From an uncultured Holophagaceae bacterium (GTDB lineage: Bacteria > Acidobacteriota > Holophagae > Holophagales > Holophagaceae): a stretch of 64,000 nt of DNA. Under the pieces are notes generated by a model. It was not told where the DNA came from and did no database searches. It worked only from the letters and a program-made list of their open reading frames with translations. The number at the start of each line of letters is the position of its first letter. Within the stretch, counting starts at the first letter, position 1. Positions 19,701-27,923 of the stretch are shown piece by piece. The translations under genes were made by a program, and so were the position numbers. The stretch covers positions 62,001-126,000 of the forward strand of contig CAIZZF010000015.1 in the NCBI GenBank assembly GCA_903937385.1. The letters run 5' to 3'.

Positions 19701-20283
19701 CGTGCTGGCGAAGATCTTCGATCCCTTCTACACCACCAAGACGACCGGCCGGGGGCTGGGCCTCTCAGCGATGCTGGGCATCCTCAAGGGCCATGGTGCC
19801 GGGCTCCGCATCCAGAGCGAGCCCGGGCGCGGCAGCAGCTTCCGCATCTGCTTCCCCGCCTCCGAGGAATCCCCGGCCGAGCCCCGCGAGGGGAACGAGC
19901 ACCCAGTCTTCCAGCCCCTGCGGGGACGGGTTCTCCTGGTCGACGACGAGCGGTCCATCCTGGAGACCATGAGCGCCGCCCTGAATGCCCTGGGCCTGGA
20001 GGTGACCACCGCCGGCGATGGCCTGGAGGCCCTGGCCCGCTTCCAGGAGGGACCCCGCTTCGACCTGGTCCTGATGGACCTCACCATGCCCCGCCTCGAT
20101 GGCCGGGAAGCCTTCCTGGCCATGCACAACCTGGATGCCTCGGTCCCCGTCGTGCTCAGCAGTGGGTTCACCGAGACGGACTCCCTCAAGACCCTCTCGG
20201 GCAGCGGGCCCGCCGCCTTCATCCAGAAGCCCTATCAGCTCGAGGAGCTGCACCGCGTCCTGCAGCGGGTCCTGGTCCGGTGA
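16753..20283 (+). CDS. PAS/GAF hybrid sensor histidine kinase with C-terminal receiver
   Basis: This 1176-residue soluble kinase contains, in order: PAS (about 30-140), GAF (about 150-310), then four PAS domains up to about 800, each closing with a DIS/DITERK-like motif. The HisKA box GGIAHDFNNLLT follows (phospho-accepting H816), then a HATPase domain (NASDAIGD, DTGCGMT, GLGLSAMLG), and finally a REC domain (VDDERSILE, phospho-acceptor D1109 in LVLMDLTMP). No transmembrane segment is seen, so it senses cytoplasmic or diffusible signals. The receiver has no output domain and no partner regulator is adjacent. The start is ATG 16753; ATG 16771 is possible. Upstream, ATACGG and CCGTAT form a short inverted repeat (about 16692-16717). 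Confidence 0.93.
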   Translation: MTERPAMNDLQAALEASGRREEELRTRLESTQGMIDSISEAIYIQDAQGRFLEVNEGAARMYGHPKAFFIGQQPGILSAPGRNDFERLGQAFQKALGGEPQALEFWGLRKNGEVFPKDLRFYPGLHRGEQVVVAVAQDISVRRQAELTQRATYRVAEAAVEAKSAQELFALVHSIVRDLMPAENFYVALWNHENDTVSFPYWVDEVDPRPDPKPLGHGLTEYLLRLGQPVLLDVAALLKLEAAGEVEPFGALSLDWLGVPLRRSSGIFGALVVQSYEGGHRYTDLERDLLSFVSGQVALALERTEAQREQRILNAAIDKAVDPVYGMNTTGRLVFVNQAAEAALGYTRQELLGLSLWDVEQGTSPDQWPDRWTQLRVSGTSRTETLHRRRDGSTFPVETSSGYIAFEGREVVFTQAQDITERKAAEAALRHSEDRFSRVFHASPDAINLTRLDDGTYLEVSEGFEKLTGWSRAETLGRTSLDMNIWVNPGDRLRMLQLIKNHGEFVGEELAFRRKDGSTLVGLMSAKVMDVGGIPGLLTVTRDISDRKAAEAALRTAEQRLRTVLANSQAIIFQLDPAGRFLLSEGLGLANLGLVPGAVLGLSAMDLYRDDPETVDQIQRALGGEASRQITHAVGRTFDNSLTPVFDEQGRLESVIGIATDVTERQQIEEDLRAERGLFVGGPVMVIRWRATPPWRVDYVSPNVEALLGYRPEDLTSGQIRFDSLVHPEDRNRIHVESEQLRTKGNTHYEQQYRLRNAAGEYRWFQDFTAVSNPETETPYYLGYMLDITDRRQAEDVLRQSQKLESLGILAGGIAHDFNNLLTVVLGNLNLAQMQVPETSPAQPYLDRMEATVLRATELTKQMLAYSGRGHFLVQPQDLNEVVREVTHLLEVSISKKIRLRFELEPCLPAIHADAAQIQQVVMNLVTNASDAIGDHDGTIHLTTSSALLDEHDLARAYRGSAPAPGHYVLLEVADTGCGMTTDVLAKIFDPFYTTKTTGRGLGLSAMLGILKGHGAGLRIQSEPGRGSSFRICFPASEESPAEPREGNEHPVFQPLRGRVLLVDDERSILETMSAALNALGLEVTTAGDGLEALARFQEGPRFDLVLMDLTMPRLDGREAFLAMHNLDASVPVVLSSGFTETDSLKTLSGSGPAAFIQKPYQLEELHRVLQRVLVR

Positions 20284-20312
20284 CGGGCTACACTGGAGGA
20301 CGGGAGAGCCCC

Positions 20313-21578
20313 ATGCAGTCTTCAAAGCGCGCCAGGACGGCCATATTTCTCACGGTTTTTGTGGACCTCCTGGGCTTCGGGATCGTCATTCCCATCCTGC
20401 CCCTTTACGCGCAGGCCATCGCGGACCACCCCAGCCACTGGATGGCGAGCGTCAACCAGTTCCTGGGCCTGGGCGGCGCGGGCACGACCCCCGGCGCCTT
20501 CTGGGCCGGCGTGGGCTTCCTCAGCTTCAGCCTCATGCAGTTCATCGCCTCCCCCATTCTGGGTCGGGTCTCGGACCTGGTGGGCCGCAAGCCCGTCCTC
20601 TGGGTCAGCCTCATCGGCTCGGCCCTGGGCTACCTGATGCTCGCCCTCACCAGCCGCTTCGAGTGGATGCTGGCGGCCCGGATCCTCGACGGCATCACGG
20701 GCGGCAACATCTCCGTGGCCCAGGCGGCCATGGCCGACAGTTCCCTGCCCGAAGAGCGCTCCAAAGTCATGGGCATGATCGGCGCCGCCTTCGGCCTGGG
20801 CTTCGTGCTGGGCCCGGCCCTGGCGGGCATCCTGAGCGGCAGCGACTTCGGCCACATGCTGCTCCAGACCCGGGGCTGGCACCTGCCCTTCTTCGTGGCC
20901 GCGGGCCTGTCCCTGGTGGCCTCGCTCATGGTGCTGCTCTGGCTGCCCGAGACCCTCACGGACAAGGTCCGCGCCCGGGCCCGGTCCCATGAGAGCCGCG
21001 GCCATGCCCTGGTGAAAGCCATGAAGCGGCCGGGCATGCCCCAGATCCTGGGCGTGTCGCTGCTGGCCATGGCGGGCTTCGCCATGATGGAAGGCACCTT
21101 CGCCCTCCTGGTGCACCAGCGCTTCGACTTCCATCAGCGCGAGGTGGGCTTCCTGTTCGCGGGGATCGGGGTCCTGCTGGTGATCTACCAAGGCGGCCTG
21201 GTCCGGGTGGTCGCCAAGCGCATTCCGGAGCGCGTCGCGCTGATCACCGGCCTGCTGCTCATGGGCATCTCCCTGCCCCTGCTGCCCAAGGCCGCCTGGA
21301 TGTGGCCCTTCGTCCTGCTGTTCATCCCCCTCTCCTGGGGCAGCGGCATGGGCAACACCGCCGGCTCGGCCCTGGCCAGCCAGCTGACGCCCCCTGAGGA
21401 CCAGGGCGGGCTCTTCGGCGTGCTCAATGCCATGAGCGGGGTCGGCCGCATCATCGGACCCGCCGTTGGCACCTTCACCTTCGCCCGCTGGGGCGGGCAG
21501 ACCACCTATACCGTGGCGGGCCTCACCCTGGGCCTGGCGCTGATGCTGGCACTGACCCTGAAACCCAAGGAAGCCTGA
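20313..21578 (+). CDS. MFS transporter, TetA-like (12 TM)
   Basis: The product is 421 residues from the ATG at 20313, which has a GGGAG Shine-Dalgarno; an upstream in-frame GTG at 20280 is rejected. The first helix motif FVDLLGFGIVIPILPLYA and the loop motif GRVSDLVGRKPVL (MFS motif A) are as in TetA-family drug/proton antiporters. The substrate is not determinable. Its stop codon overlaps the hutH start, so it may be coupled to histidine degradation, for example as an uptake or efflux partner, but MFS drug exporters are often misplaced by neighbourhood. Confidence 0.9.
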   Translation: MQSSKRARTAIFLTVFVDLLGFGIVIPILPLYAQAIADHPSHWMASVNQFLGLGGAGTTPGAFWAGVGFLSFSLMQFIASPILGRVSDLVGRKPVLWVSLIGSALGYLMLALTSRFEWMLAARILDGITGGNISVAQAAMADSSLPEERSKVMGMIGAAFGLGFVLGPALAGILSGSDFGHMLLQTRGWHLPFFVAAGLSLVASLMVLLWLPETLTDKVRARARSHESRGHALVKAMKRPGMPQILGVSLLAMAGFAMMEGTFALLVHQRFDFHQREVGFLFAGIGVLLVIYQGGLVRVVAKRIPERVALITGLLLMGISLPLLPKAAWMWPFVLLFIPLSWGSGMGNTAGSALASQLTPPEDQGGLFGVLNAMSGVGRIIGPAVGTFTFARWGGQTTYTVAGLTLGLALMLALTLKPKEA

Positions 21579-23068
21579 TGATCCTCCTGGACGGCTGCTC
21601 CCTCACGGCGCCTCTGCTGGCGCGCATTGCCGCCGGCGAGGGCGTCGTCCTAGATGAGCCGGCCCTGGCCCGGGTGGCGGCGAACCGCGCGGTGGTGGAC
21701 CAGATCGTGGCGGAGGACCGCACGGTCTACGGCATCAACACCGGCTTCGGCCAGTTCGCCACGGTGGTCATCCCCCACGATCAGCTCCGGCTGCTCCAGC
21801 TCAACCTGCTGCGCAGCCACGCGGCCGGGGTGGGCGAGCCCCTGCCCCCGGACCAGACTCGCGCCCTCATGGCCGCCCGCATCAACTGCCTGCTGAAGGC
21901 CCACAGCGGCATCCGCCCCGAGCCCATCCGCCTCCTGGCCGAGTGCCTCAACCGCGGCATCCTGCCTGTGGTGCCCTGCCAGGGCAGCGTGGGTGCCAGC
22001 GGTGATCTCGCCCCCCTGGCCCACATGGCCCTGCTGCTGGTCGGCGAAGGCCTGGCCTGGGTGGCCGGCCGTCAGCTGCCCGGCGGCGAGGCCCTGGCCC
22101 AGGCGGGCCTCCGCCCCGTGGTCCTGCAGGCCAAGGAGGGACTGGCCCTCATCAACGGCACCCAGCTCATCACCGCCTTGGGCAACCTGGCTGCGGATAA
22201 GTTCTCACGCCTGGCGGGCCTGGCGGACGAGATCGCCGGCCTCAGCCTGGAGGCCCTGCGGGGTACCCGCGCCGCGTTCGATCCCCGCATACACGCGGCC
22301 CGGCCCCACCCCGGCCAGATCGCCGTGGCAGACCACATGCGCGCCCTGCTGGGTCCTGGCAGCGCCATCTCCGACAGCCACCAGGACTGCCACCGGGTCC
22401 AGGACGCCTACAGCCTGCGCTGCATCCCCCAGGTGCACGGCGTCACGCGGGATGCCCTGGGCTTCGCCGGCGCCATCCTGGAGCGGGAGCTGAACGCCGC
22501 CACGGACAACCCCATGATCTTCACGGACACCGCGGAATCCCGGTCCGGCGGGAACTTCCACGGGCAGTATCCGGCCTTCGCCTGTGACCTGCTCGCCATC
22601 GCCGCAGCGGACCTGGCCAGCATCTCCGAGCGCCGCCAGGAGCGCCTGGTGAACCCCGCCTACAGCGACCTGCCGGCCTTCCTCACCCAGAACGGCGGCC
22701 TCGAGTCGGGCTTCATGATGGCCCACGTCACCTCAGCGGCCCTGGTCAGCGAGATGAAGGGCCTGGCGAACCCCGCCTGCGTGGACAGCATCCCCACCAG
22801 CGCAGGCAAGGAGGACCACGTCAGCATGGGCCCCATCGCCGCCCGCAAGCTGCTGAAGGCCGTGGACGCCCTGGAGCAGGTACTGGCCATCGAGGCCCGC
22901 ATGGCCCTGGAGGGCATCCGCATCCTCGGCCTGGCTCCCGGCGAGGGCCTGCAGCCCCTGCTCCGGACCCTAGAGAAGGCTTGCGCCCCCTGGCATGATC
23001 GGGCCATGTTTGTGGAGATCAATGCTTCCCTCCAAGCCCTCCGGACCCACCTGGACGCTGTTCCATGA
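21578..23068 (+). CDS. hutH: histidine ammonia-lyase
   Basis: HutH deaminates L-histidine to urocanate. The 496-residue length is typical. The MIO prosthetic group is formed from A140-S141-G142 in GSVGASGDLAPLAHMALLL, and the lyase signature and YGINTGFGQFA N-terminal segment are present. No hutU, hutI or hutG is in the window, so the rest of the Hut pathway must lie elsewhere; a tyrosine ammonia-lyase is a less likely alternative. The start overlaps the preceding stop and the end overlaps the next ATG (ATGA), indicating translational coupling. Confidence 0.92.
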   Translation: MILLDGCSLTAPLLARIAAGEGVVLDEPALARVAANRAVVDQIVAEDRTVYGINTGFGQFATVVIPHDQLRLLQLNLLRSHAAGVGEPLPPDQTRALMAARINCLLKAHSGIRPEPIRLLAECLNRGILPVVPCQGSVGASGDLAPLAHMALLLVGEGLAWVAGRQLPGGEALAQAGLRPVVLQAKEGLALINGTQLITALGNLAADKFSRLAGLADEIAGLSLEALRGTRAAFDPRIHAARPHPGQIAVADHMRALLGPGSAISDSHQDCHRVQDAYSLRCIPQVHGVTRDALGFAGAILERELNAATDNPMIFTDTAESRSGGNFHGQYPAFACDLLAIAAADLASISERRQERLVNPAYSDLPAFLTQNGGLESGFMMAHVTSAALVSEMKGLANPACVDSIPTSAGKEDHVSMGPIAARKLLKAVDALEQVLAIEARMALEGIRILGLAPGEGLQPLLRTLEKACAPWHDRAMFVEINASLQALRTHLDAVP

Positions 23069-23745
23069 CCCTGCCCACCCCCTGGCGAACGGCCTGTGAA
23101 CAGGCGCTGCGGCGTTTCTCCGACGCCGACGCGATCCGCTTCTGGGGCATCGGGCACGAAGTGGACGGCAGCTACCAGCCCATCTTCAACTACCGGTTCG
23201 AACACACCTACGCAGCCGTGCTCCTGACCCGCTGGCTGGCGCCCGCCGTGGGCGCGGACCTGGAGGTGGTGGAGTGCGCCGCCTGGCTGCACGACGTGGC
23301 CAAGCGCCTGAAGGCCCCCCACACCAAGGACACCCACGCCCAGGAAGCCTCGGCCCTGGTGCCGGAGCTGCTGGCGGGTACCGACTTCCCGCCGGAGAAG
23401 ATCCCCGCGGTGCGGCACGCCATCGAGCACCACGTGGGCCTCAGCCTCGCCGCGCCCCTGAAGCCGCTGGAGACCGCCTGCCTCTGGGACTGCGACAAGC
23501 TCAGCAAGATCGGCGCCGCCAGCCTCATCCACTTCGGCTGCATCAGCGGTGCCTTCCAGCCCATCACCACCGCGGAGATCCTCCGGCGCGGCGAGGCCTG
23601 GCTGGAGCTGGCGCGGAAGATCACCGCCAGCTTCACCACCGAGCCCGCCCAGGAAGAAGGCCGGCGCCGCCTCGCCTTCCTCGAGGCGCACTACGCCCAG
23701 CTGCGGCGGGAGTGGTCCGACCCTCCGCAAAGGACTCCGGCATGA
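23065..23745 (+). CDS. HD-domain phosphohydrolase
   Basis: The product is 226 residues. The metal-binding signature is visible: FEHTYAA (His), AAWLHDVAKR (His-Asp), AIEHHVG (His pair) and CDKLSKIG (Asp). HD proteins of this size hydrolyse nucleotides or phosphate esters; the precise substrate cannot be deduced. It overlaps hutH and the following gene by ATGA junctions, so it is part of the same operon. Confidence 0.85.
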   Translation: MTLPTPWRTACEQALRRFSDADAIRFWGIGHEVDGSYQPIFNYRFEHTYAAVLLTRWLAPAVGADLEVVECAAWLHDVAKRLKAPHTKDTHAQEASALVPELLAGTDFPPEKIPAVRHAIEHHVGLSLAAPLKPLETACLWDCDKLSKIGAASLIHFGCISGAFQPITTAEILRRGEAWLELARKITASFTTEPAQEEGRRRLAFLEAHYAQLRREWSDPPQRTPA

Positions 23746-26267
23746 AGGACTTTCCGCGTCTGGCCCAGACCATGAGCGTCGCCCTCAAGGCGCTGCAGAT
23801 GTACACCGAGACCCACCCCCGGACCGAAGAGGCCGCCGCCATCGCGCACGCCACCCTGGGCCTGTGGTTCAGCGAGCACTCAAAGCTCCAGTTCGTGGTG
23901 ACCGGGACCAAGGTCTTCGTGGACGGCGAGCTGCAGGAGACAAGAAGCCCCCACGTGACGGGTCTGGCCAAGCTGGTGGCCGAGCGCGGCATCAGCGGCT
24001 TCACCTTCGAGCCCGGGGTCAGTCCCGCCGAATACCTGGTCTTCCTGGCCGGGCTCGGCACCCGGCCCCAGCTCCTCGAGGAGCAGGGCGGCTTCGAAGC
24101 CCTGCTCCGCAACGCGGGCGTGCTGCACATCAAGGTGGCGCAGACGCGCTACCAGGAAATCAGCGAGGGCGACCAGGGGGGCAGCGGGGACCAGGCCCCG
24201 GCGCTGAATCCGGCCGCGCCAGCCCAAAGCGCGATGTCCGCGGGCGACCTCGTGAAGTTCCTCCGCGAGGCCCTCATGCTCTCCATCACCCAGGGCACCA
24301 GCGCCGCCGGGACGGAGGCCGGGCAGACGCCCGGCGTCGGCAGCGGCACCGGCGGGGGCCGGGGCTCGGACGCAGGCCAGGGCGCTGACCGCGGCCGCGG
24401 CAAGGGGGGTGGCCAGGGTGCTGAAGAGGGCGGTGGCATTGACAGCGCCGCCAAGGGAAGCACCGGCGGCCCAGACAGTCAGAGCAGCTCAGGCAGCCAG
24501 AGCGGCGCGGGCGGCCAGGGCAACTCAGGCGGCCAGGGCAGCTCCGGCGGCCAGGGCAGCGCGGGAGGCCAGGGCGATCAGGGCCCGAGCCCTCTGCCAG
24601 GCTTCGGCCCTGCCGATCTCAGCGGCCTCGGGCCCGTCGGCCGGGAGCTGGGCCTCGGCGAGGGCATGCCGAGTCCGCCGCGCATGGGCGTCCTCCGCCA
24701 GATCCTCCTGGACCTGCCGCCTGCGGTCCAGCTGAGCCTGCTCGCCAGCCTGGCCACCCTGCCCGATCACCCGGCCGGGCTGTCCCTGGGCATCCGAGCG
24801 CTGGCCGGCGAAGTGCTCGCTTCCGCCACCAGCCAGGCCCTGTCTGGAGGCATCTCCTGGACCCAGCTCCAGGGTCCCATCAAGGACGTCCTGCGGCACT
24901 TCCAGGAGCGGGCCAGCCTGGTCCGGGCGCTCTCGGCACGCCTCCGGACTTCGGGGCAGGACGCCGGCCAGGCCGAGCTCATCCTGCGCCTCATGGAGTG
25001 GGAAGAGATGAGCCTGGAGGCCAAGCTCGTCAAGGTGCTCGAGGAGGGCTTCTTCTTCGAGCTCACCCTGGAGGAGCGCCTGGCGCTCCTCCGCGAGCTG
25101 CTGGACCTCCGGCGCTTCGATGAGTTCCAACGCATCCAGGACGTGCTGGTCGAGACGCTCCAGAGCGAGCAGCCGGGCCAGCGTCTGAAGGCCACCCAGA
25201 CCCTCGCCGGCTTGGCCCACTGGGTCGAGGATCCGGGCCTTCCCCCGGGCGCCGAGGCGGGCCTGCTGGAGGCCCTTCGGGCCCACTTCGCCTGGGAGCC
25301 GGAGTCTCCCGTCTTGCGCGGGACCACCCAGGCCCTGGAGTCGCTGCTCACAGCCCTCGTCCACCGCGGCGAGCTCCACGCGATCATCACGGAGGTGCAG
25401 GAGCTCAACAGCCTCTGCGCCTTCATGAATGCTGAGCAGCCCTGGCGCAAGGAGGCCCTCGGCCAGCTCTGTGCCGCGTTGATCCGGCCCGACCTCCTGG
25501 ACGCGGCCATTGACCAGACCTTCGCCCACGACCGCAAGCTGGTGGTTCAGGAGGTGCACCCCTACCTGGTGTTCCTGGGCGCCCCCGTGGCCCAACAACT
25601 GGTGGACCGGCTCGGCGCGGAGAACGACCGGACCCGGCGGGGCCGGCTGGTCGAAGCCGTCCGCAGCCTGGGACCAGTGGCCCTTCCGGCCCTCCAGGAG
25701 GCCCTGCAGGCCCCAGCCTGGTACCTGGTGCGCAACGCCCTCACCCTCCTGCCCGAAGTGGCCAGTGCCGAGGTGGCCCCCGCGATCACGCCCCTGCTGC
25801 GGCATCCCGAACCCCGGGTGCGGCGCACGGCGGTGCGGGCCCTTTGGAAGCTGCTTGGTCCCGGGGCTGAGCACGCGCTGCTTGCCCGGATGAAGGACAC
25901 GGACGCCGAGACCCTGCAGGAGATCCTCTTCGTCCTCGGGCAGCTGCGCTCCGAGTCCTGCCTGGGCGCTGTCACCGACCTGGCCAAGGACAAGCGGGTG
26001 GTGGAGCGGCTCCGCATCCAGGCCCTGGAGACCCTGGGCCAGATCGGCAGTCCCAAGGCCATCCCGGTCTTCCTGGAGTGCCTGCGCCGAAAGGGCTTCT
26101 TCACCAGTGGCGAGCCGCCGGCCGTTCGGCTGGCCTCCGCCAAGGGGCTGGCCGCCCTCCCGGCGCCGGAGGCCCGCGAGGCCCTCAAGCGCGTGGTCGA
26201 GGGAGAGCCCCGGGGCGCTGAGCGCGACCAGCTGCGCCAGCTCCTGGAGCAGCAGGTGGAGCCATGA
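23742..26267 (+). CDS. HEAT-like repeat protein with Gly/Gln/Ser-rich linker
   Basis: The true start is the ATG at 23742, which overlaps the HD gene stop; the frame is open further upstream only as an Arg/Pro-rich shadow of that gene. The 841-residue product has a conserved-looking N-terminal domain (MKDFPRLAQTMSVALKAL, to about 150), a low-complexity linker (about 185-285) with GGQGxx repeats, a helical middle region, and C-terminal HEAT/PBS-lyase-type repeats (LRHPEPRVRRTAVRALWKLL, LRIQALETLGQIG). It has no signal peptide. HEAT repeats act as protein-binding scaffolds. Overlap with the downstream histidine kinase gene suggests it serves in the same signalling unit. Confidence 0.85.
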   Translation: MKDFPRLAQTMSVALKALQMYTETHPRTEEAAAIAHATLGLWFSEHSKLQFVVTGTKVFVDGELQETRSPHVTGLAKLVAERGISGFTFEPGVSPAEYLVFLAGLGTRPQLLEEQGGFEALLRNAGVLHIKVAQTRYQEISEGDQGGSGDQAPALNPAAPAQSAMSAGDLVKFLREALMLSITQGTSAAGTEAGQTPGVGSGTGGGRGSDAGQGADRGRGKGGGQGAEEGGGIDSAAKGSTGGPDSQSSSGSQSGAGGQGNSGGQGSSGGQGSAGGQGDQGPSPLPGFGPADLSGLGPVGRELGLGEGMPSPPRMGVLRQILLDLPPAVQLSLLASLATLPDHPAGLSLGIRALAGEVLASATSQALSGGISWTQLQGPIKDVLRHFQERASLVRALSARLRTSGQDAGQAELILRLMEWEEMSLEAKLVKVLEEGFFFELTLEERLALLRELLDLRRFDEFQRIQDVLVETLQSEQPGQRLKATQTLAGLAHWVEDPGLPPGAEAGLLEALRAHFAWEPESPVLRGTTQALESLLTALVHRGELHAIITEVQELNSLCAFMNAEQPWRKEALGQLCAALIRPDLLDAAIDQTFAHDRKLVVQEVHPYLVFLGAPVAQQLVDRLGAENDRTRRGRLVEAVRSLGPVALPALQEALQAPAWYLVRNALTLLPEVASAEVAPAITPLLRHPEPRVRRTAVRALWKLLGPGAEHALLARMKDTDAETLQEILFVLGQLRSESCLGAVTDLAKDKRVVERLRIQALETLGQIGSPKAIPVFLECLRRKGFFTSGEPPAVRLASAKGLAALPAPEAREALKRVVEGEPRGAERDQLRQLLEQQVEP
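24505..24575 (+). repeat. in-frame tandem repeat coding GGQGxx
   Basis: Four or five 18-nt units of the form GGCGGCCAGGGC plus six variable bases encode the flexible linker of the HEAT-repeat protein. Units vary in a few positions; such arrays change length by slippage. Confidence 0.7.
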
Positions 26268-27352
26268 CCGAAAGGGTCCAGTCCCACCCGGACCCTCGAC
26301 AGCTGCTGGAAGCCTTCGAGGCCTTCACCGCCGCCTCGGAGCACCTGCAGACCCGCTACGAGGCCCTGCAGGCCCAGCTGGGCCAGCTCCAGGGCGAGCT
26401 GCAGACCGTCATTGAGGCCGTCCCCTTCGCCATCTGGGTGCTGGCCGAGGACGGCTCGCTGCGCTTCACCAACCGCCCCCAGGGCCTCGAGGGGCGGTTC
26501 CTCCAGGACGCTCCCCCCTGGGAGGCCGGCAGCCCCGGCGGCCAGCGGCGTTTCCAGACCGCCGGCGGGCGGGAGGTCATCTTCGAGGAGGAGCGCCGCT
26601 CGGCTCCCCACGGCGGCACCATCGTCACCCTGCGAGACGTCACCGAGGCGGTGCTTAAGGCCCAGCAGGCCACCCGGGAGGATCGCCTGGCCGCCATGGG
26701 CCGCATGGCGGCTGAGCTGGCCCACGAGATCCGCAACCCCCTGGGCAGCCTGGCGCTCTTCTCCGGCATGCTCGTGGAGGACCTGGCCGAGCAGGCAGGC
26801 CCCCTGGAGCTCGCCCGCAAGATGCAGGAGGGCGTGGGCCGCCTGAACCGGCTGGTCGGCAACACCCTGTCCTTCAGCCGGGACCTCCAGCCCAAGGAAG
26901 GCACCGTGACCCTCCGCTCCTTCTGGGAGGATGCTCTGCGCAGCGCCACCCTGGCGGAGGCGGTGCCCTGGGACAACCAGATCCCGCCCCACGCCTCGTG
27001 GCGAGGCGATCCGGAGCTGCTGCGGCAGGTCGCGCAGAACCTGCTCCAGAACGCCACCCGGGCGCTCGAGGATGTGGAGTCCCCGCGCCTGGTGCTGGCG
27101 GCCATGGAAGAGGAACTGGAAGGCCGGCCCTGCTGGCACCTGACCCTTTCCGACAACGGCTGCGGCATCCCCCAGGAGGCTCTGGCCAAGGTCTTCGATC
27201 CCTTCTTCAGCACTTTCGGCGGTGGCACGGGCCTGGGCCTGGCGGTCTGCCACCGCATCATCGTGGCCCACGGCGGGCTGCTCTTCATCGAGAGCCAGCT
27301 GGGGCGCGGCACCACGGTCCACCTGAGGCTCGCGGCGGTTCCCTCCGCGTGA
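26264..27352 (+). CDS. PAS-type sensor histidine kinase (NtrB/AtoS-like)
   Basis: The product is 362 residues. A coiled-coil-like N-terminus (about 10-50) leads into a PAS-like domain (VIEAVPFAIWVLAEDGSLRF), then HisKA with AHEIRNPLGSLALF (H154) and HATPase motifs (NLLQNATRALE, DNGCGIP, GTGLGLAVCHRI). No membrane segment is seen, so it is cytoplasmic. It overlaps the HEAT-protein gene by ATGA. No response regulator gene is adjacent, so its partner lies elsewhere or could be the receiver of another protein. Confidence 0.92.
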   Translation: MTERVQSHPDPRQLLEAFEAFTAASEHLQTRYEALQAQLGQLQGELQTVIEAVPFAIWVLAEDGSLRFTNRPQGLEGRFLQDAPPWEAGSPGGQRRFQTAGGREVIFEEERRSAPHGGTIVTLRDVTEAVLKAQQATREDRLAAMGRMAAELAHEIRNPLGSLALFSGMLVEDLAEQAGPLELARKMQEGVGRLNRLVGNTLSFSRDLQPKEGTVTLRSFWEDALRSATLAEAVPWDNQIPPHASWRGDPELLRQVAQNLLQNATRALEDVESPRLVLAAMEEELEGRPCWHLTLSDNGCGIPQEALAKVFDPFFSTFGGGTGLGLAVCHRIIVAHGGLLFIESQLGRGTTVHLRLAAVPSA

Positions 27353-27388
27353 TTAAGCTGCGACCATGGAACTCTTAAGGGAGAGCCC

Positions 27389-27916
27389 ATGTCGCTGGTC
27401 CACCTCAATCCCGGAAGGCAGTCCCCGGAGATCGTCAACGCGATCGTCGAGATCCCCACCGGCTCCCGCATCAAGTACGAGATCGACCACCACACGGGCC
27501 TGGTGCACGTGGACCGGGTGCTGTTCTCCCCCTTCCACTACCCCGCCGAGTACGGCTTCATCCCCGGCACCCTGGCCGAGGACGGCGATCCCGCCGACAT
27601 CCTGGTGCTCATCAACGGCTCGACCTACCCCGGCGTGGTCATCCGCGCCCGGCCCATCGGCCTCCTGCGCATGACGGACGAGAACGGCCCGGACGCGAAG
27701 ATCCTGGCCGTGGCCTGCGACGACCCCACCTACACCCACGTCAGCTCGCGCAGCGACCTGCCGCCGCACTTCCTGCTCGAGGTGGAGCACTTCTTCCTGA
27801 CCTACAAGGACCTCGAGCGCAAGACCGTGTCCAGCGATGGCTGGGGCGGCAAGGATGAGGCCCAGGCCTTCGTGCGGTCCTGCACGGCGGCCTACGAAAA
27901 AGACCAGAAGAAGTAG
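27389..27916 (+). CDS. ppa: inorganic pyrophosphatase, family I
   Basis: This cytoplasmic enzyme hydrolyses pyrophosphate to drive biosynthesis. The 175-residue length fits prokaryotic family I enzymes. Key motifs are present: EIPTGSRIKYEID, the substrate-site YPAEYGFIPGTL, and the metal-binding EDGDPADILVL (DxDPxD). An AAGGGAG Shine-Dalgarno precedes the ATG. It is 36 nt downstream of the kinase gene and just upstream of the HAD phosphatase gene. Confidence 0.97.
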   Translation: MSLVHLNPGRQSPEIVNAIVEIPTGSRIKYEIDHHTGLVHVDRVLFSPFHYPAEYGFIPGTLAEDGDPADILVLINGSTYPGVVIRARPIGLLRMTDENGPDAKILAVACDDPTYTHVSSRSDLPPHFLLEVEHFFLTYKDLERKTVSSDGWGGKDEAQAFVRSCTAAYEKDQKK

Positions 27917-27923
27917 GCCCCTC

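Noticed and set aside
23274-23741. N-terminal extension of the HEAT-protein frame
   Set aside because: It overlaps the HD gene in another frame and is Arg/Pro-rich; the ATG at 23742 overlaps the HD stop in the pattern of the operon.
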